Notes under the pieces: generated by a model
Databases searched by the model: none
What the model saw: only the letters and a program-made list of their open reading frames with translations
What the model was told of the DNA's origin: nothing
Translations under genes and position numbers: made by a program
Assembly: GCA_032128395.1 (NCBI GenBank)
Contig: JAQBGV010000117.1
Coordinates: 1-47,949 of the forward strand
DNA: 47,949 nt
Source: JAQBGV01 sp032128395
GTDB taxonomy: Bacteria > Planctomycetota > UBA8108 > UBA1146
Direction of reading: 5' to 3'
Part shown: positions 10,591-18,750 of the stretch, piece after piece
Position numbering within the stretch: the stretch's first letter is position 1
Layout: the number at the start of each line of letters is the position of its first letter

Positions 10591-10759
10591 AGGGCGAACT
10601 CTCTGACTCTCGACGCGTCCAGACTCGGTCGGGTGGCTCCCGCGTCCGTAGGATTCCGCATGTGCGGCGCGCCAGGCTAAGCCGAAGTTCTCCGTGATGA
10701 AGACATGCAACTCCAGTTTGCATTAGCACTTAAGAGTAAAAGGCGGCTGCAGACTCTGG

Positions 10760-10873
10760 CTACATTGGCTGCGGGGTGCACGCAACACCCAAGGCCGCGA
10801 ACATCTTCGCCTGAAGTTCTGTGGGTGAAGTCATCTTCATGAACCGGTTCTTCTTCGCACTCCCAATTGCCAT
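10760..10873 (-). CDS. Possible 37-residue small protein, unrecognised
   Basis: An uninterrupted minus-strand frame from ATG 10873 to TAG 10760. The product starts MAIGSAKKNRFMKMTSP and ends ACTPQPM. I do not recognise it. Codon use is less GC-biased than in neighbours (ATT, AGT, TCA), and the start lies 4 bases from the left inverted repeat, so any leader would come from the element. It may be a chance ORF. Confidence 0.25.
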   Translation of the reverse strand: MAIGSAKKNRFMKMTSPTELQAKMFAALGVACTPQPM

Positions 10874-10877
10874 TTAA

Positions 10878-10902
10878 ACGACAGCCACAGTGACTCTGTA
10901 AC
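10878..10902 (-). repeat. Left inverted repeat of the transposase element
   Basis: The core CCACAGTGACTCTGTAAC at 10885-10902 is the reverse complement, with one mismatch, of GTTACGGAGTCACTGTGG at 12588-12605. Matching extends 7 bases further out with two mismatches. Confidence 0.7.
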
Positions 10903-11001
10903 CTCCGCTGCTGACTGTCTCTACTCGGACCGTGCGCGCTCCGGCGAGCCAGGGAGTTGCGCCACCTCCTTCCCTGGGCGAAACTCCCTCGGCTGACGAG
11001 C

Positions 11002-11021
11002 GATCTCCTGCGAAGGAGATC
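11002..11021 (+). promoter_or_regulatory. GNRA-tetraloop hairpin hiding the transposase ribosome site
   Basis: GATCTCCT (11002-11009) pairs perfectly with AGGAGATC (11014-11021) around the loop GCGA, a GNRA tetraloop. The right arm contains the Shine-Dalgarno sequence AGGAGA, 5 bases before ATG 11025. If formed in the mRNA it would block ribosome loading. IS200 is known to keep its transposase low with a leader structure over the ribosome site; the same role here is inference. Confidence 0.65.
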
Positions 11022-11024
11022 CTG

Positions 11025-12350
11025 ATGAGGAAGAGACCCTCCCTTCCCGCCCACGCGACACATAAGCCGAAGCGCGAGACTCGGAACTCCACCGAGAAGC
11101 GGCGAGCCCCCACAAAGGCCCGAGCGCGACAACGCTCCTCGAGCGCTCCCGATTCCCCCTCCTCCGCCGCCCCGCGCGGGCGCGGTCGGAGCCGATCGAC
11201 CACTCCCACCCCGAAGGCCCCCCGCAAACGAATGCGCAGGAATCCCTCTGCGCGTCGCAGGTGCGAGCCCCCTCGTCGTCGGTCTCGGGTCCGGCTGCGC
11301 GCCGTCCGACCCGGCGCCGTCTGGCTCATCACGAAGAAGACCAACGACGACCTCTTCCACCTCCGTCCCGATGGGGCCGTCAACGAAGTTCTGCTGTACA
11401 CCCTCCTCTTGAAGCTGAAGCGTTACGAACTGCACCTGCACGGGTACGTCTTCATGAGCAATCACTTCCATCTGGTCGTCACCGACGTCCGCGGCCAGCT
11501 CCCTGCGTTCATGCGCGAGTTTCTCAGCGAATCGGGAAAGGCGTTGAAGGTCGCGCTCGGGACGACGCGACGAATCTGGTGCGCCGACCGCTACGGCGCG
11601 ACCGAGCTCCTCGACCGGGACGCCATCGAGCGAGCTCTCGTGTACCTCCGCGTGAACCCCACCAACGCGGGCCTGACCTTGCCGACCGAGTGGCCCGGAC
11701 TGACGTCGTGCCACCATCGCTACGGTGAGGTGATCGAAGCCCGCCGCGCCGACTTCTATTTCGATGCGCACACCCGACCCGACCTCGTCCGGATCACCCT
11801 CGAGCCGGTCCCGGAGAACGCAGGACGACTGCAGGGACTCGACTCTGGAGGAAGTACGGTTGGTGGAGAGAGAGACTCCGCGCACAACGTCGAACAGGAC
11901 GAAGCCCGTGGCGGAACCGCACAAGCGCGGGCCACGTCTACGCGCCCTCCCCCAGGCGTCGGGAAGAACACCCGGAGAAGGCGCCTCTGCACCGCGTTCG
12001 AGAAGCGCATCGCTCGACGGGCGGAGCGCGAGGTCGCAAGGATCTTGCAGCAGCGGAAGTCACCGAGAAGTGGCTCTCCGAGCAAGCTGGCCGGCACCCG
12101 TGCAGTCCTCACCGCGTCACGATCGCAGCGTGGCAACCACCACTACGGGCGGCTGAATCCACGGTACATGTCGGAAGATCACGAACGCATGCAACGGGCG
12201 ATCGAGGAGCACCGAGACTTCCTCGCGAGGCACGAGGAGGCGAAGCAGCGCTACGCCTCTGGTGAGGTGCGCGTGCTCTTCCCGTACGGGACCTACGGGT
12301 ATCGAGAACGATTCGGCGTGCGCGTGGCGAGGGGAGGCGAGGCCGCCTGA
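11025..12350 (+). CDS. REP-associated-type Y1 (HUH) transposase
   Basis: ATG 11025 is chosen because AAGGAGA lies just upstream. The 441-residue protein begins with about 95 very basic Arg/Ser/Pro-rich residues that may bind DNA. The Y1 transposase domain follows at about 100-240: the HUH pair is in MSNHFHLVV (His147, His149) and the likely catalytic tyrosine is Tyr207 in ALVYLRVNPTNAG. A long basic linker leads to a conserved C-terminal block (VLFPYGTYGYRERFGVRV) typical of these transposases. The enzyme cuts and rejoins single-stranded DNA through a tyrosine-DNA link. The gene appears intact. It lies between inverted repeats with a hairpin over its start. Confidence 0.85.
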   Translation: MRKRPSLPAHATHKPKRETRNSTEKRRAPTKARARQRSSSAPDSPSSAAPRGRGRSRSTTPTPKAPRKRMRRNPSARRRCEPPRRRSRVRLRAVRPGAVWLITKKTNDDLFHLRPDGAVNEVLLYTLLLKLKRYELHLHGYVFMSNHFHLVVTDVRGQLPAFMREFLSESGKALKVALGTTRRIWCADRYGATELLDRDAIERALVYLRVNPTNAGLTLPTEWPGLTSCHHRYGEVIEARRADFYFDAHTRPDLVRITLEPVPENAGRLQGLDSGGSTVGGERDSAHNVEQDEARGGTAQARATSTRPPPGVGKNTRRRRLCTAFEKRIARRAEREVARILQQRKSPRSGSPSKLAGTRAVLTASRSQRGNHHYGRLNPRYMSEDHERMQRAIEEHRDFLARHEEAKQRYASGEVRVLFPYGTYGYRERFGVRVARGGEAA

Positions 12351-12468
12351 TCTTCGGGCGAGGGTGCGAATGGTGACATCGAGAAGGAATGGAGACCGCG
12401 CGTCGAGTCGTCCGATGCGCGAGGTGGTGCCGTCGTGGGTACCCGGGAAAGGCGGGCTGCGATGAGCG

Positions 12469-13242
12469 ATGCAGAGGAAACAGCGGGACCGTTCGATCCA
12501 TCGTGGACGATGGCCGAGTCTGCGACGGACCCCGGGCCGCTGGAACTCGGGAACTCGCACCAATGGGAACAGTTACGGAGTCACTGAGTTACGGAGTCAC
12601 TGTGGCGGCCGTACTACGGAGTCACTGTGGCCGTACTACGAACGGGCTTGCCAGCGCTCCCAGCAGCGACGAGAGGGCAGCGGCGAGCACCGCGGACGTG
12701 AAGGCCGCGGCGAGCACGATGGCGAGGGTCGCGGCGAGCACGGCGGAAAGGGTCTCGGCGAGCACGGCGGCGAGGGTCGCGGCGAGCAGGGCGGCACGGG
12801 CGAAGAGAGCGGCAAGCGGCTCGAGAAGGGCCAAATTTGGGATGAAACGCGCAATGGCGCGCACCTGGTCCTTGCGTACGACGAGAACTCTCAGTCCTTC
12901 AAGGGCACGCTAAAGAACACGTCAGCGGAGACGCTGTCCCAGGTGCGGGTAGAAGTCCATCTTTCGGGTGGTGTCGAGCTCGGGCCCACGAAGCGCGCCA
13001 ATTTGGAATCGGGAGCCACGATTCAGGTGGAGCTCTCGGCCGCCGGTCATGAGTTCACCTGGTGGACGACCCACCCCGAGCACGGCGATGAAGAAGGTCA
13101 CGGCCCCGGACACGAGGGCGGTGACGATGGGGGAAGTGGCCGCCCGAAAGACGCGAGCCTGAGACCAGTCTACAACCAGCTGCAGCTGCTCCGACGTGAG
13201 ATCCGATCGATTTCGGAGGAGCTCAAGAGCACCAGGAGGTAG
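12469..13242 (+). CDS. FxLYD-domain-like protein with Gly/His-rich repeats, 5' end probably damaged
   Basis: The C-terminal two thirds look like a real protein. A low-complexity stretch of GEHGGEGR-type units is followed from about 12830 by a beta-sandwich segment resembling FxLYD domains (IWDETRNGAHLVLAYDE, SFKGTLKNTSAETLSQVRV, HLSGGVELGP), and then a helical tail (LQLLRREIRSISEELKSTRR). Proteins of this type as I recall them are exported and begin with a signal peptide. Here the frame upstream of 12650 encodes Arg-rich non-signal sequence and runs through the repeats at the transposon's right end. The start at 12469 is therefore the outer limit of the frame, not a trusted start. The gene has probably lost its promoter and signal peptide. 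Confidence 0.5.
   Translation: MQRKQRDRSIHRGRWPSLRRTPGRWNSGTRTNGNSYGVTELRSHCGGRTTESLWPYYERACQRSQQRREGSGEHRGREGRGEHDGEGRGEHGGKGLGEHGGEGRGEQGGTGEESGKRLEKGQIWDETRNGAHLVLAYDENSQSFKGTLKNTSAETLSQVRVEVHLSGGVELGPTKRANLESGATIQVELSAAGHEFTWWTTHPEHGDEEGHGPGHEGGDDGGSGRPKDASLRPVYNQLQLLRREIRSISEELKSTRR
12572..12638 (+). repeat. Cluster of short direct repeats, including the right inverted repeat
   Basis: GTTACGGAGTCACTG occurs at 12572-12586 and again at 12588-12602; TACGGAGTCACTG occurs a third time at 12615-12627. The last two are followed by related sequence (TGTGGCGGCCGTACTA and TGTGGCCGTACTA). The second copy forms the right arm of the inverted repeat that brackets the transposase. This looks like a REP-type array produced by, or serving, the transposase. 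Confidence 0.7.
12682..12804 (+). repeat. Tandem 24-base coding repeats (Gly/Glu/His-rich)
   Basis: GGCGAGCA recurs at 12682, 12709, 12733, 12757 and 12781, giving one 27-base and three 24-base steps. Unit length in multiples of three keeps the reading frame and yields GEHGGEGR-like units. Such arrays vary in copy number by slippage. Confidence 0.8.
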
Positions 13243-13307
13243 GGGATCACGGACGCGCTCGCGGTGTCGGGCTCTGCGCATCGCCACGCCCGGCGGGTCT
13301 CCCCTAC
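13239..13307. other. Inverted repeat spanning the stop codons of two convergent genes
   Basis: GTAGGGGA (13239-13246) pairs with TCCCCTAC (13300-13307) and each arm contains the TAG stop of one of the convergent genes. A smaller CGGGC/GCCCG pair lies inside. It could act as a two-way transcription end, but the loop is long and there is no T run. Confidence 0.25.
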
Positions 13308-14575
13308 AAGATCAACTCGAAGCGAATGCCCACCGCGACGGCATCGTCGTTGGTCGTGCCACCGGGATTGCTGATGTATTGGACGTCGGGCTTGATGCTG
13401 AGCCAGCCGGTCAACTGGGCCTTGTAGAACAACTCGACGGCGGTCTCCTCCCCCTCGGCGAACCCACCCTCGTCGCTCAGGGCCACGTGGAAAACGCCGA
13501 GGCCGAACGAGTCGTCGTCGCGACCGGGGACCACGCCACTGCAGAAGATCCCCGCACCGATGTACTGAGCCGCCTCGTTCCGATCCTCCGGCGACCAGCC
13601 GTACTGACCGAAGACACCGATCGACGCGCCATCCTCCACGCTCCAGACCCCCTGTTCCAGTGTGACGTATCCACCGTAGTTCTCACCGAACGTGCCGGGA
13701 CTGGGGTTGCTCTCGTCCAGCTCGTCGAAGCGGTCCCCGTTCCACCAGCCGCCGATGCGGAGATGGCCGAGCTCGCCTCGCCATTGGTAGTGGACGGTCG
13801 GCTCGAGCATCACCATCGGCCCGTAGAGGTTGTCGAGCGTCTTGGCCAGGGAACGTCCGCCGTCCGGTCGTCCCTGGAAGATTCCGGCGTTCACGCTCAG
13901 CCAGTCGGTCACCGTGACCCCCGCGGAGAGACCCCAATCCGGATCGGGGAATGTCACGAGCGGGATCGTCGGGCTGAATCCCGGGGACGAGAGTATGAAC
14001 TCGACACCGTGCTCGACGAAGGCGAAGTCCGCGTTGGTCTCCTGCTTCCCGAGCTTCAGCCAGACGCGGTCGTCGTCGAAGCTGTGTCGGTACCAGAGTT
14101 CCGAGAGCTGTGTGAAGTCGTCGGCATCGATGTTCGAGAGGACCTGAAAGTCCCCGACGAAGTCGTCGGTGATCCCGTTCCCGTGCTGACTCTGCACGTG
14201 CGCGAAAAAGGTTCCGGAGTCCCACCAACCCACCTTCCCCGTGTGCAGCTCGAGGAACAGGCTCAAGTCGCCCCGGTACTCACTGGCGCCATCGGTGGTG
14301 ATGCCGCCGCGAGTGTTGGCGAAGTACTCGCTCTGGTAGATGAGTTCGATGTGCACACCGTCCTCGAAGAGCCGGTTGCGCAGCCCACCCCAATTCCCGG
14401 TGAGATGCGTCTCGTGCGTCAGGACGAGGGGGACCCCCGGTACCGGATGGGGGTCTTCGATCTGGGCGCTCGTCCGTTCGGCGCAGAGCAGCGAAGTGAT
14501 GAGGAGACCGAGCGTCGGTAGGCGACGCCGTGCAAGAGGGGGCTGGTTCGCCCCCGGGGAGAAGATCGCGTTCAT
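13304..14575 (-). CDS. OprB-family carbohydrate-selective porin
   Basis: A 423-residue outer-membrane beta-barrel protein. ATG 14575 gives a leader with a hydrophobic segment (PTLGLLITSLL) ending near TSAQ; a longer frame upstream adds a basic stretch without signal character. Family features are the early block HLTGNWGGLRNRLFEDGV, strand-rich alternating aromatic segments, the WLKLGKQETNADFAFVEHGV motif, and a C-terminal strand ending in hydrophobic residues (VGIRFELIL). OprB porins let sugars diffuse through the outer membrane. It converges with the FxLYD-like gene; no sugar-use genes are adjacent. Confidence 0.85.
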   Translation of the reverse strand: MNAIFSPGANQPPLARRRLPTLGLLITSLLCAERTSAQIEDPHPVPGVPLVLTHETHLTGNWGGLRNRLFEDGVHIELIYQSEYFANTRGGITTDGASEYRGDLSLFLELHTGKVGWWDSGTFFAHVQSQHGNGITDDFVGDFQVLSNIDADDFTQLSELWYRHSFDDDRVWLKLGKQETNADFAFVEHGVEFILSSPGFSPTIPLVTFPDPDWGLSAGVTVTDWLSVNAGIFQGRPDGGRSLAKTLDNLYGPMVMLEPTVHYQWRGELGHLRIGGWWNGDRFDELDESNPSPGTFGENYGGYVTLEQGVWSVEDGASIGVFGQYGWSPEDRNEAAQYIGAGIFCSGVVPGRDDDSFGLGVFHVALSDEGGFAEGEETAVELFYKAQLTGWLSIKPDVQYISNPGGTTNDDAVAVGIRFELIL

Positions 14576-15242
14576 ACCCGCCAACCGCCCCCCAGCCTGG
14601 ATCTCGGGTCGCTTTCGGACGACGTCACGAACGCCCGAGCCGCGGGAGACTCTCGGCCGAGCGTCGATTGATGTCAATGGAAATGGAGCGGGGGTCGCGC
14701 GGCTCGGGCCGGCGTTGGCCCTGGTTCCGGATCGATCGGTGCTCGGGGGGAAAGCGCGCGACAGACACCTGGTGCTGTCGACGTCGAGTCACCCTGCACC
14801 GCTGGTGTCCGCGCGCTCCACAACGGGCACAGCGGACGACCGCGTGGTCGTGGAAGGTCACGTGGTGTTGGGAGTCATCATGGTGCGCTTCGTGTGCCGC
14901 GAGGCCGAGCCCGATGATTTCTGCTCGGGATAGTCGCGATAGAGCCCAGTGTCTCGCCGATGGCGAGGGCCCGCTCGCGGTGGTCGGGGAAGTGGATTCC
15001 GATCTCCGCAAGAGTGCAGGAGACTCTCGACTGATCCTCGATCGGTGAGCCGATCCTCCGTCTCATCCCGGGCAGCCACTATTTCCAGTTCTTTTCTGGC
15101 ACGAGAGCGCCCTGGCCAGGGTGGGGTCATCCCTCGATCTCCGTCCCGCCTCAGGTACGATGTGAGCCCCGCGAGCATGACGTGGACATGCGGGATGGGT
15201 TTCCGGATGCGTTCCCTTCGAGAGCTGCCGAAAGCGGGTGCG
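14576..15242. other. Non-coding or unrecognised stretch
   Basis: These 667 bases lie between the porin start and the FG-GAP protein. Several frames are open but none has a ribosome site, signal peptide or recognisable motif. I see no RNA gene or clear promoter. Confidence 0.5.
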
Positions 15243-16787
15243 ATGACCGCGCAAGTCTCCCTCCGGCTCGGGTCCGTTCTCTTCCTGCTTCCCGGGATGA
15301 TCTTCGGCAGCACCACTCTGAGCGGGCAGTGTGAAGTCGCCCATCTCACGAATGCGGCCGCGGCCCCCTACGATCGGATGGGCGCCTCGGTCGCGATCGA
15401 TGGTCCGCGGGTCCTCGCCGGTGCGTACGATGCCGAGGGGATCGGCCCGGACACCGGTGCGGCGTACATCTTCACCGAAGGCGCGGGGGGATGGGCCAGC
15501 TCCGCGACCCTCGCGGCGAGCGATGGGCTGCCCTACGACCTCTTCGGGCTCGCAACCGACTTGCAGGGAGACATCGCGGTGGTGGGAGCACCCGCAGCGG
15601 ATGACCTCGGGGCCTACTCCGGTGCCGCCTACGTGTTCCGTTTCGACGGAGTCACCTGGGTCGAGGAGGCGAAGCTCCTCGCGAGCGATGGCGGAGCGGA
15701 TCACTCGTTCGGGAGCGCGGTCGCGGTCGACGGCGACACGATCGTCGTCGGGGCGTTCTATGCTCCGGTCCTCGGCGTGCTCTCGGGAGCCGCATACGTC
15801 TTCCGCTTCGATGGGATCAGCTGGGTCGAGGAATCGAAGTTGACGGCGAACGACCCCCAGATCTTCGATCAGTTCGGCTCCACGGCCTCGATCTCCGGCG
15901 ACGATGTGCTGATCGGCTCTCCGGGGCGCACCGACTTAGCGCAGAGCGCGGGCGCTGCGTACCTCTTCCACTACGACGGTGTCGACTGGACGCAGGAGAT
16001 CAAGCTCACGGCGAGCGATGCCGGAGACGGCGACTTCTTCGGGTTCTCCGTCGATCTCGATGGCGACGTTGCGGTGGTCGGGGCGATCGAGAACTGCATC
16101 TGCTCGGTACCGCCCGGTCCCCTCGGCACCGGGGCGGCGTACATTTTCCGCGACGACGGAGTCACTTGGAACGAGGAGATGAAGCTCACCCCCTCCGGCG
16201 GGCAGCTCGAGCAGTGGTTCGGGAATTCGGTCTCGATCTCTGGCGACACCGCGATCGTCGGGGCATGGTACGCAAACGGCGTGACCTTCGGAACCGGCGC
16301 GGCGTATCTGTACCAGTTCGATGGCGCCGCCTGGGCCGAGACCGCGGTCCTCCTCGCGAGCGATGCGGTCGGCTCCGACGGGTTCGGTCAGTCGGTCTCG
16401 GTCCGAGGGGGTGTCGCTGCGGTCGGGGCTCCGTTCCACGCGGATGTCGGCCCCGGGACCGGCGCCGCCTACGTCTTCACGGTCGGTCCGGGGGGGTGCG
16501 GGGTCGACTTCGTGCGGGGGGACTGCAACGGCGATGGTTCGAACGACGTCGCGGATGCGATCACCCATCTCGCCGCCCTCTTCCCGTTCGGGGGAGGGCC
16601 TCCGATCATCGAATGCCGCGATGCCTGCGACGGGAACGACGACGGAGTCCTGAACATCGCCGACCCGGTCGCCCAGCTGGCGGCCCTCTTCGGCGCGCCG
16701 GCGATCCCTCTCCCCCCGCCGGCGGTGTGCGGACCGGACCCGACTGCCGACGGTCTTTCCTGTCGCCAGTTCGGCGTCTGTCCCTGA
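15243..16787 (+). CDS. Secreted FG-GAP beta-propeller protein with dockerin tail
   Basis: ATG 15243 opens a signal peptide (SVLFLLPGMIFGSTTLSG); an in-frame ATG at 15207 is an alternative. Seven repeats of about 54-58 residues follow, each with a version of DxxGxSVxxxGDxxxVGAxxA and a TGAAYxF signature, at about residues 30-415. They match the FG-GAP_2 type and predict a seven-bladed propeller. From about 424 there is a dockerin-like pair (RGDCNGDGSNDVADAI and GNDDGVLNIADPV) and the tail CGPDPTADGLSC ending in CP. The protein is exported; binding or structural roles are possible, and no catalytic motif is visible. A second dockerin gene follows 16 bases later in the same direction, so the two are likely co-transcribed. 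Confidence 0.85.
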   Translation: MTAQVSLRLGSVLFLLPGMIFGSTTLSGQCEVAHLTNAAAAPYDRMGASVAIDGPRVLAGAYDAEGIGPDTGAAYIFTEGAGGWASSATLAASDGLPYDLFGLATDLQGDIAVVGAPAADDLGAYSGAAYVFRFDGVTWVEEAKLLASDGGADHSFGSAVAVDGDTIVVGAFYAPVLGVLSGAAYVFRFDGISWVEESKLTANDPQIFDQFGSTASISGDDVLIGSPGRTDLAQSAGAAYLFHYDGVDWTQEIKLTASDAGDGDFFGFSVDLDGDVAVVGAIENCICSVPPGPLGTGAAYIFRDDGVTWNEEMKLTPSGGQLEQWFGNSVSISGDTAIVGAWYANGVTFGTGAAYLYQFDGAAWAETAVLLASDAVGSDGFGQSVSVRGGVAAVGAPFHADVGPGTGAAYVFTVGPGGCGVDFVRGDCNGDGSNDVADAITHLAALFPFGGGPPIIECRDACDGNDDGVLNIADPVAQLAALFGAPAIPLPPPAVCGPDPTADGLSCRQFGVCP

Positions 16788-16803
16788 ACCGAGAGGAGCT
16801 CCG

Positions 16804-17892
16804 ATGCAACACCGACTCAGCCTTGCGATGGGTCTGCTGATCTGCGGTCTCGCCCTCCCCACGACCGCCTCGGCGTCGCTCTGCGGATCGCGCCTCTTCT
16901 CCGTCTCACCTTCGAACTTCCTCCTCACCGAGCACGAGCCGTTCGAAGGGTATCTGCTCGGAGAGGTGCCGATGTTCCTGCCGGGTGAGACGGTGATCTC
17001 GGCGCACGGGATCGCCGCGAACTGGGACACGGAGGAGCTGTTCGTGCTCCTCGAAGTGGCGGGGGTCGCGGGCTCGTACCTCGGCATGGTCGACCCGGAT
17101 ACCGCGGTCGTCACCCCGATCGGCGCCACAGGGATGACCTTCGAGAACTTGTCGGTAGGGTTGGGTGGGGTGCTCCATGCCGTGACCGGAGAGGTCGGCC
17201 CGAATCCCGAGTCGATCTTCACACTGAGTCCGGTCGACGGAACGCCGACCTTCTTCTGCACGCTCGGATTCGGGGACGACGGTGAGGCGATCGCGTACTC
17301 GTTCTGGGAAGATGTGATGTACCACGTCTCGGGCTCGAGCGGACCGTGGGTTCCGAGCACCGACACGGGGGTGGTCTTCAGTCAGCTCACGATCTCCGGG
17401 CCGCTTCCGTGCATTCCCACCCAGATCGCTCTCGATCCGCAACTGACCGATGACACCTGCGCCGCCCTCGCCGTACTCGGGGAGGGCCTTCTCAGTTGGA
17501 AGCAGGGAAGTGGTCCGGGACCGATCTTCGTCGTCGATCCGTGGGACGGCAGCATCGTGTACACAGGATTCAGCCCGGTCGCGATCTCGGGTCTCGCGGT
17601 ACTCCCGCTCTGCGGCTCGAGCTACTTCCTGCGAGGCGACGCCAACAACGACAACTTCATGAACATCGCAGATGCTGTCGCTCTCCTCGGCTGGCTCTTC
17701 ACCGGCGCGACTGCACCGGAGTGCGAGGCCGCGGCGGACGTGAACGACGACGATCTCCACACGATCGCGGACCCGATCTACCTGCTGAACTCGCTGTTCG
17801 TCCCCGTGTCGCCGCCGCCCCCGCCGCCGCACCCAGTTTGCGGGTTCGATCCGAGCCCGTTCCTGACCTGCGACGTTTCAGCGTGTCCCTGA
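16804..17892 (+). CDS. Secreted dockerin-tailed protein of unknown function
   Basis: 362 residues. ATG 16804 follows GAGAGGAG with good spacing and gives a clear signal peptide (LLICGLALPTTASA). Residues 25-270 contain repeated short beta segments (GIAANWDTEELFVL, YLGMVDPDTAVVTPIG) reminiscent of a propeller, but I cannot assign a family. A dockerin-like pair begins near residue 277 (RGDANNDNFMNIADAV and DVNDDDLHTIADPI), followed by a Pro run and the tail CGFDPSPFLTC ending in CP. It probably forms an operon with the FG-GAP gene. Confidence 0.8.
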   Translation: MQHRLSLAMGLLICGLALPTTASASLCGSRLFSVSPSNFLLTEHEPFEGYLLGEVPMFLPGETVISAHGIAANWDTEELFVLLEVAGVAGSYLGMVDPDTAVVTPIGATGMTFENLSVGLGGVLHAVTGEVGPNPESIFTLSPVDGTPTFFCTLGFGDDGEAIAYSFWEDVMYHVSGSSGPWVPSTDTGVVFSQLTISGPLPCIPTQIALDPQLTDDTCAALAVLGEGLLSWKQGSGPGPIFVVDPWDGSIVYTGFSPVAISGLAVLPLCGSSYFLRGDANNDNFMNIADAVALLGWLFTGATAPECEAAADVNDDDLHTIADPIYLLNSLFVPVSPPPPPPHPVCGFDPSPFLTCDVSACP

Positions 17893-17914
17893 GGCTCTCC
17901 TCGGCTCTCCTTCG

Positions 17915-18577
17915 TCAGGGGGTGCAGGTCGAGGTCACGCAGCCGACCGAAGCGGGTTCGGTATCGACCGCGCAGTCGGGGAACGGATCTGCAGGGGGTG
18001 GACTCGCCGCGGTGAACAACCACGCCAACAGGTACACGGGGTCGGCGACGTTGAGCTGCCCATCGTCGTTGCCATCCGCCGCCTCGAGGCACGGGAGCGA
18101 TCCGGACGAGAACAAGTAGCCGAGGATTCCGATCGGGTCGGCGATGTCGACGGCTTCATCGCCGTTCGAGTCGCCGCGCACGAAGGACGGCCCGGGCAAC
18201 TCCACTGCGAACGGCCCATCGTTGACATCGAAGTAGTCGGTGGCCGAATTGTCCATCCGTACGCGGACCCAGACGGTGGGGGAAACCGCGTCGACCGGAA
18301 TCGTCCAGTTGTAGCTGTGGACGCTCCCCACCGCCGCACTTCCCGCGGGAAGATCCATCGCGATCGTGGTAAAGGGTCCTCCCGCCCCCACGGTGGAGTA
18401 CCAGACGTCCCAGTTCAGCAGGTCGTGGGTGATCGCGATGTGCCACGAGATCGTGATCGTGGACCCCACCTCGAACACCTCCCCGCCGTTCGGGGAGTCG
18501 ACGACAACGTGCGAGAATGCCGGCGTGGTGACCAGCAACAACAGCGCTGCGATCCAGGACTTGCGAATCACGCTCAT
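17915..18577 (-). CDS. Secreted Kre9/KNH-like dockerin-tailed protein
   Basis: 220 residues from ATG 18577, which is preceded on its strand by AAGGAG at good spacing; the frame extends further up without signal character. A signal peptide (AALLLLVTTPAFS) is followed by VDSPNGGEVFEVGSTITISW, the opening of the Ser-Thr-rich/Kre9-type beta-sandwich domain often found in exported bacterial proteins. From about residue 132 comes the dockerin-like pair (RGDSNGDEAVDIADPI and DGNDDGQLNVADPV) and a Cys tail ending CTP. It converges with the previous gene (22-base gap) and is divergent from the NHL gene. Confidence 0.85.
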   Translation of the reverse strand: MSVIRKSWIAALLLLVTTPAFSHVVVDSPNGGEVFEVGSTITISWHIAITHDLLNWDVWYSTVGAGGPFTTIAMDLPAGSAAVGSVHSYNWTIPVDAVSPTVWVRVRMDNSATDYFDVNDGPFAVELPGPSFVRGDSNGDEAVDIADPIGILGYLFSSGSLPCLEAADGNDDGQLNVADPVYLLAWLFTAASPPPADPFPDCAVDTEPASVGCVTSTCTP

Positions 18578-18677
18578 CGGTCTTGCTCCTTCGCTCTTCG
18601 TTCGTCGTGTCGCCCTTGACACCCATCGGTCGAGCTTCGAACACGATGGAGCATTGTACGACCTTGGCATACTCATC

Positions 18678-18693
18678 TCGAATCTCGATTCGA
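18678..18693. promoter_or_regulatory. Palindrome in the divergent intergenic region
   Basis: TCGAATCTCGATTCGA is an inverted repeat with 7-base arms, placed between the divergent starts at 18577 and 18751. On the minus strand a TACAAT -10-like sequence lies about 25 bases downstream. An operator is possible, but short palindromes of this composition can occur by chance here. Confidence 0.25.
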
Positions 18694-18750
18694 CGCGGGG
18701 CTTGATCCTCCTCGGGTTGGTGAGTGTCATCGGGGCGATCGGAGGGCACT

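Larger units (their letters stand above)
10591..11024. other. Intergenic region with locally lower GC, left end of the transposable element
   Basis: These 434 bases separate the RHS gene from the transposase. The part around 10690-10880 is visibly richer in A and T than the surroundings. It holds a possible 37-residue minus-strand ORF (10760-10873), the left inverted repeat (10878-10902) and the leader hairpin of the transposase (11002-11021). No terminator is obvious after the RHS gene. Confidence 0.6.
10878..12612 (+). mobile_element. Transposable element with Y1 transposase bracketed by 25-base inverted repeats
   Basis: Imperfect inverted repeats (22 of 25 positions match) at 10878-10902 and 12588-12612 enclose a single transposase gene. 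The outer side of the right end carries extra partial copies of the same repeat. Y1 (IS200/REP-associated) transposases normally recognise subterminal hairpins or REP sequences rather than classical terminal repeats, so these may be the recognition repeats rather than cut ends. No target duplication was identified. Confidence 0.5.

Noticed and set aside
10677..11924. 415-codon minus-strand frame opposite the transposase
   Set aside because: The plus strand has the transposase with HUH and Tyr motifs, ribosome site and hairpin; the minus frame is its reverse shadow.
12682..12804. CRISPR array
   Set aside because: The 24-base repeats are contiguous with no spacers and keep the reading frame, so they are coding tandem repeats.
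14878..15066. 62-codon minus-strand frame in the gap before the FG-GAP gene
   Set aside because: It has no ribosome site or recognisable motif, and overlaps other equally open frames.
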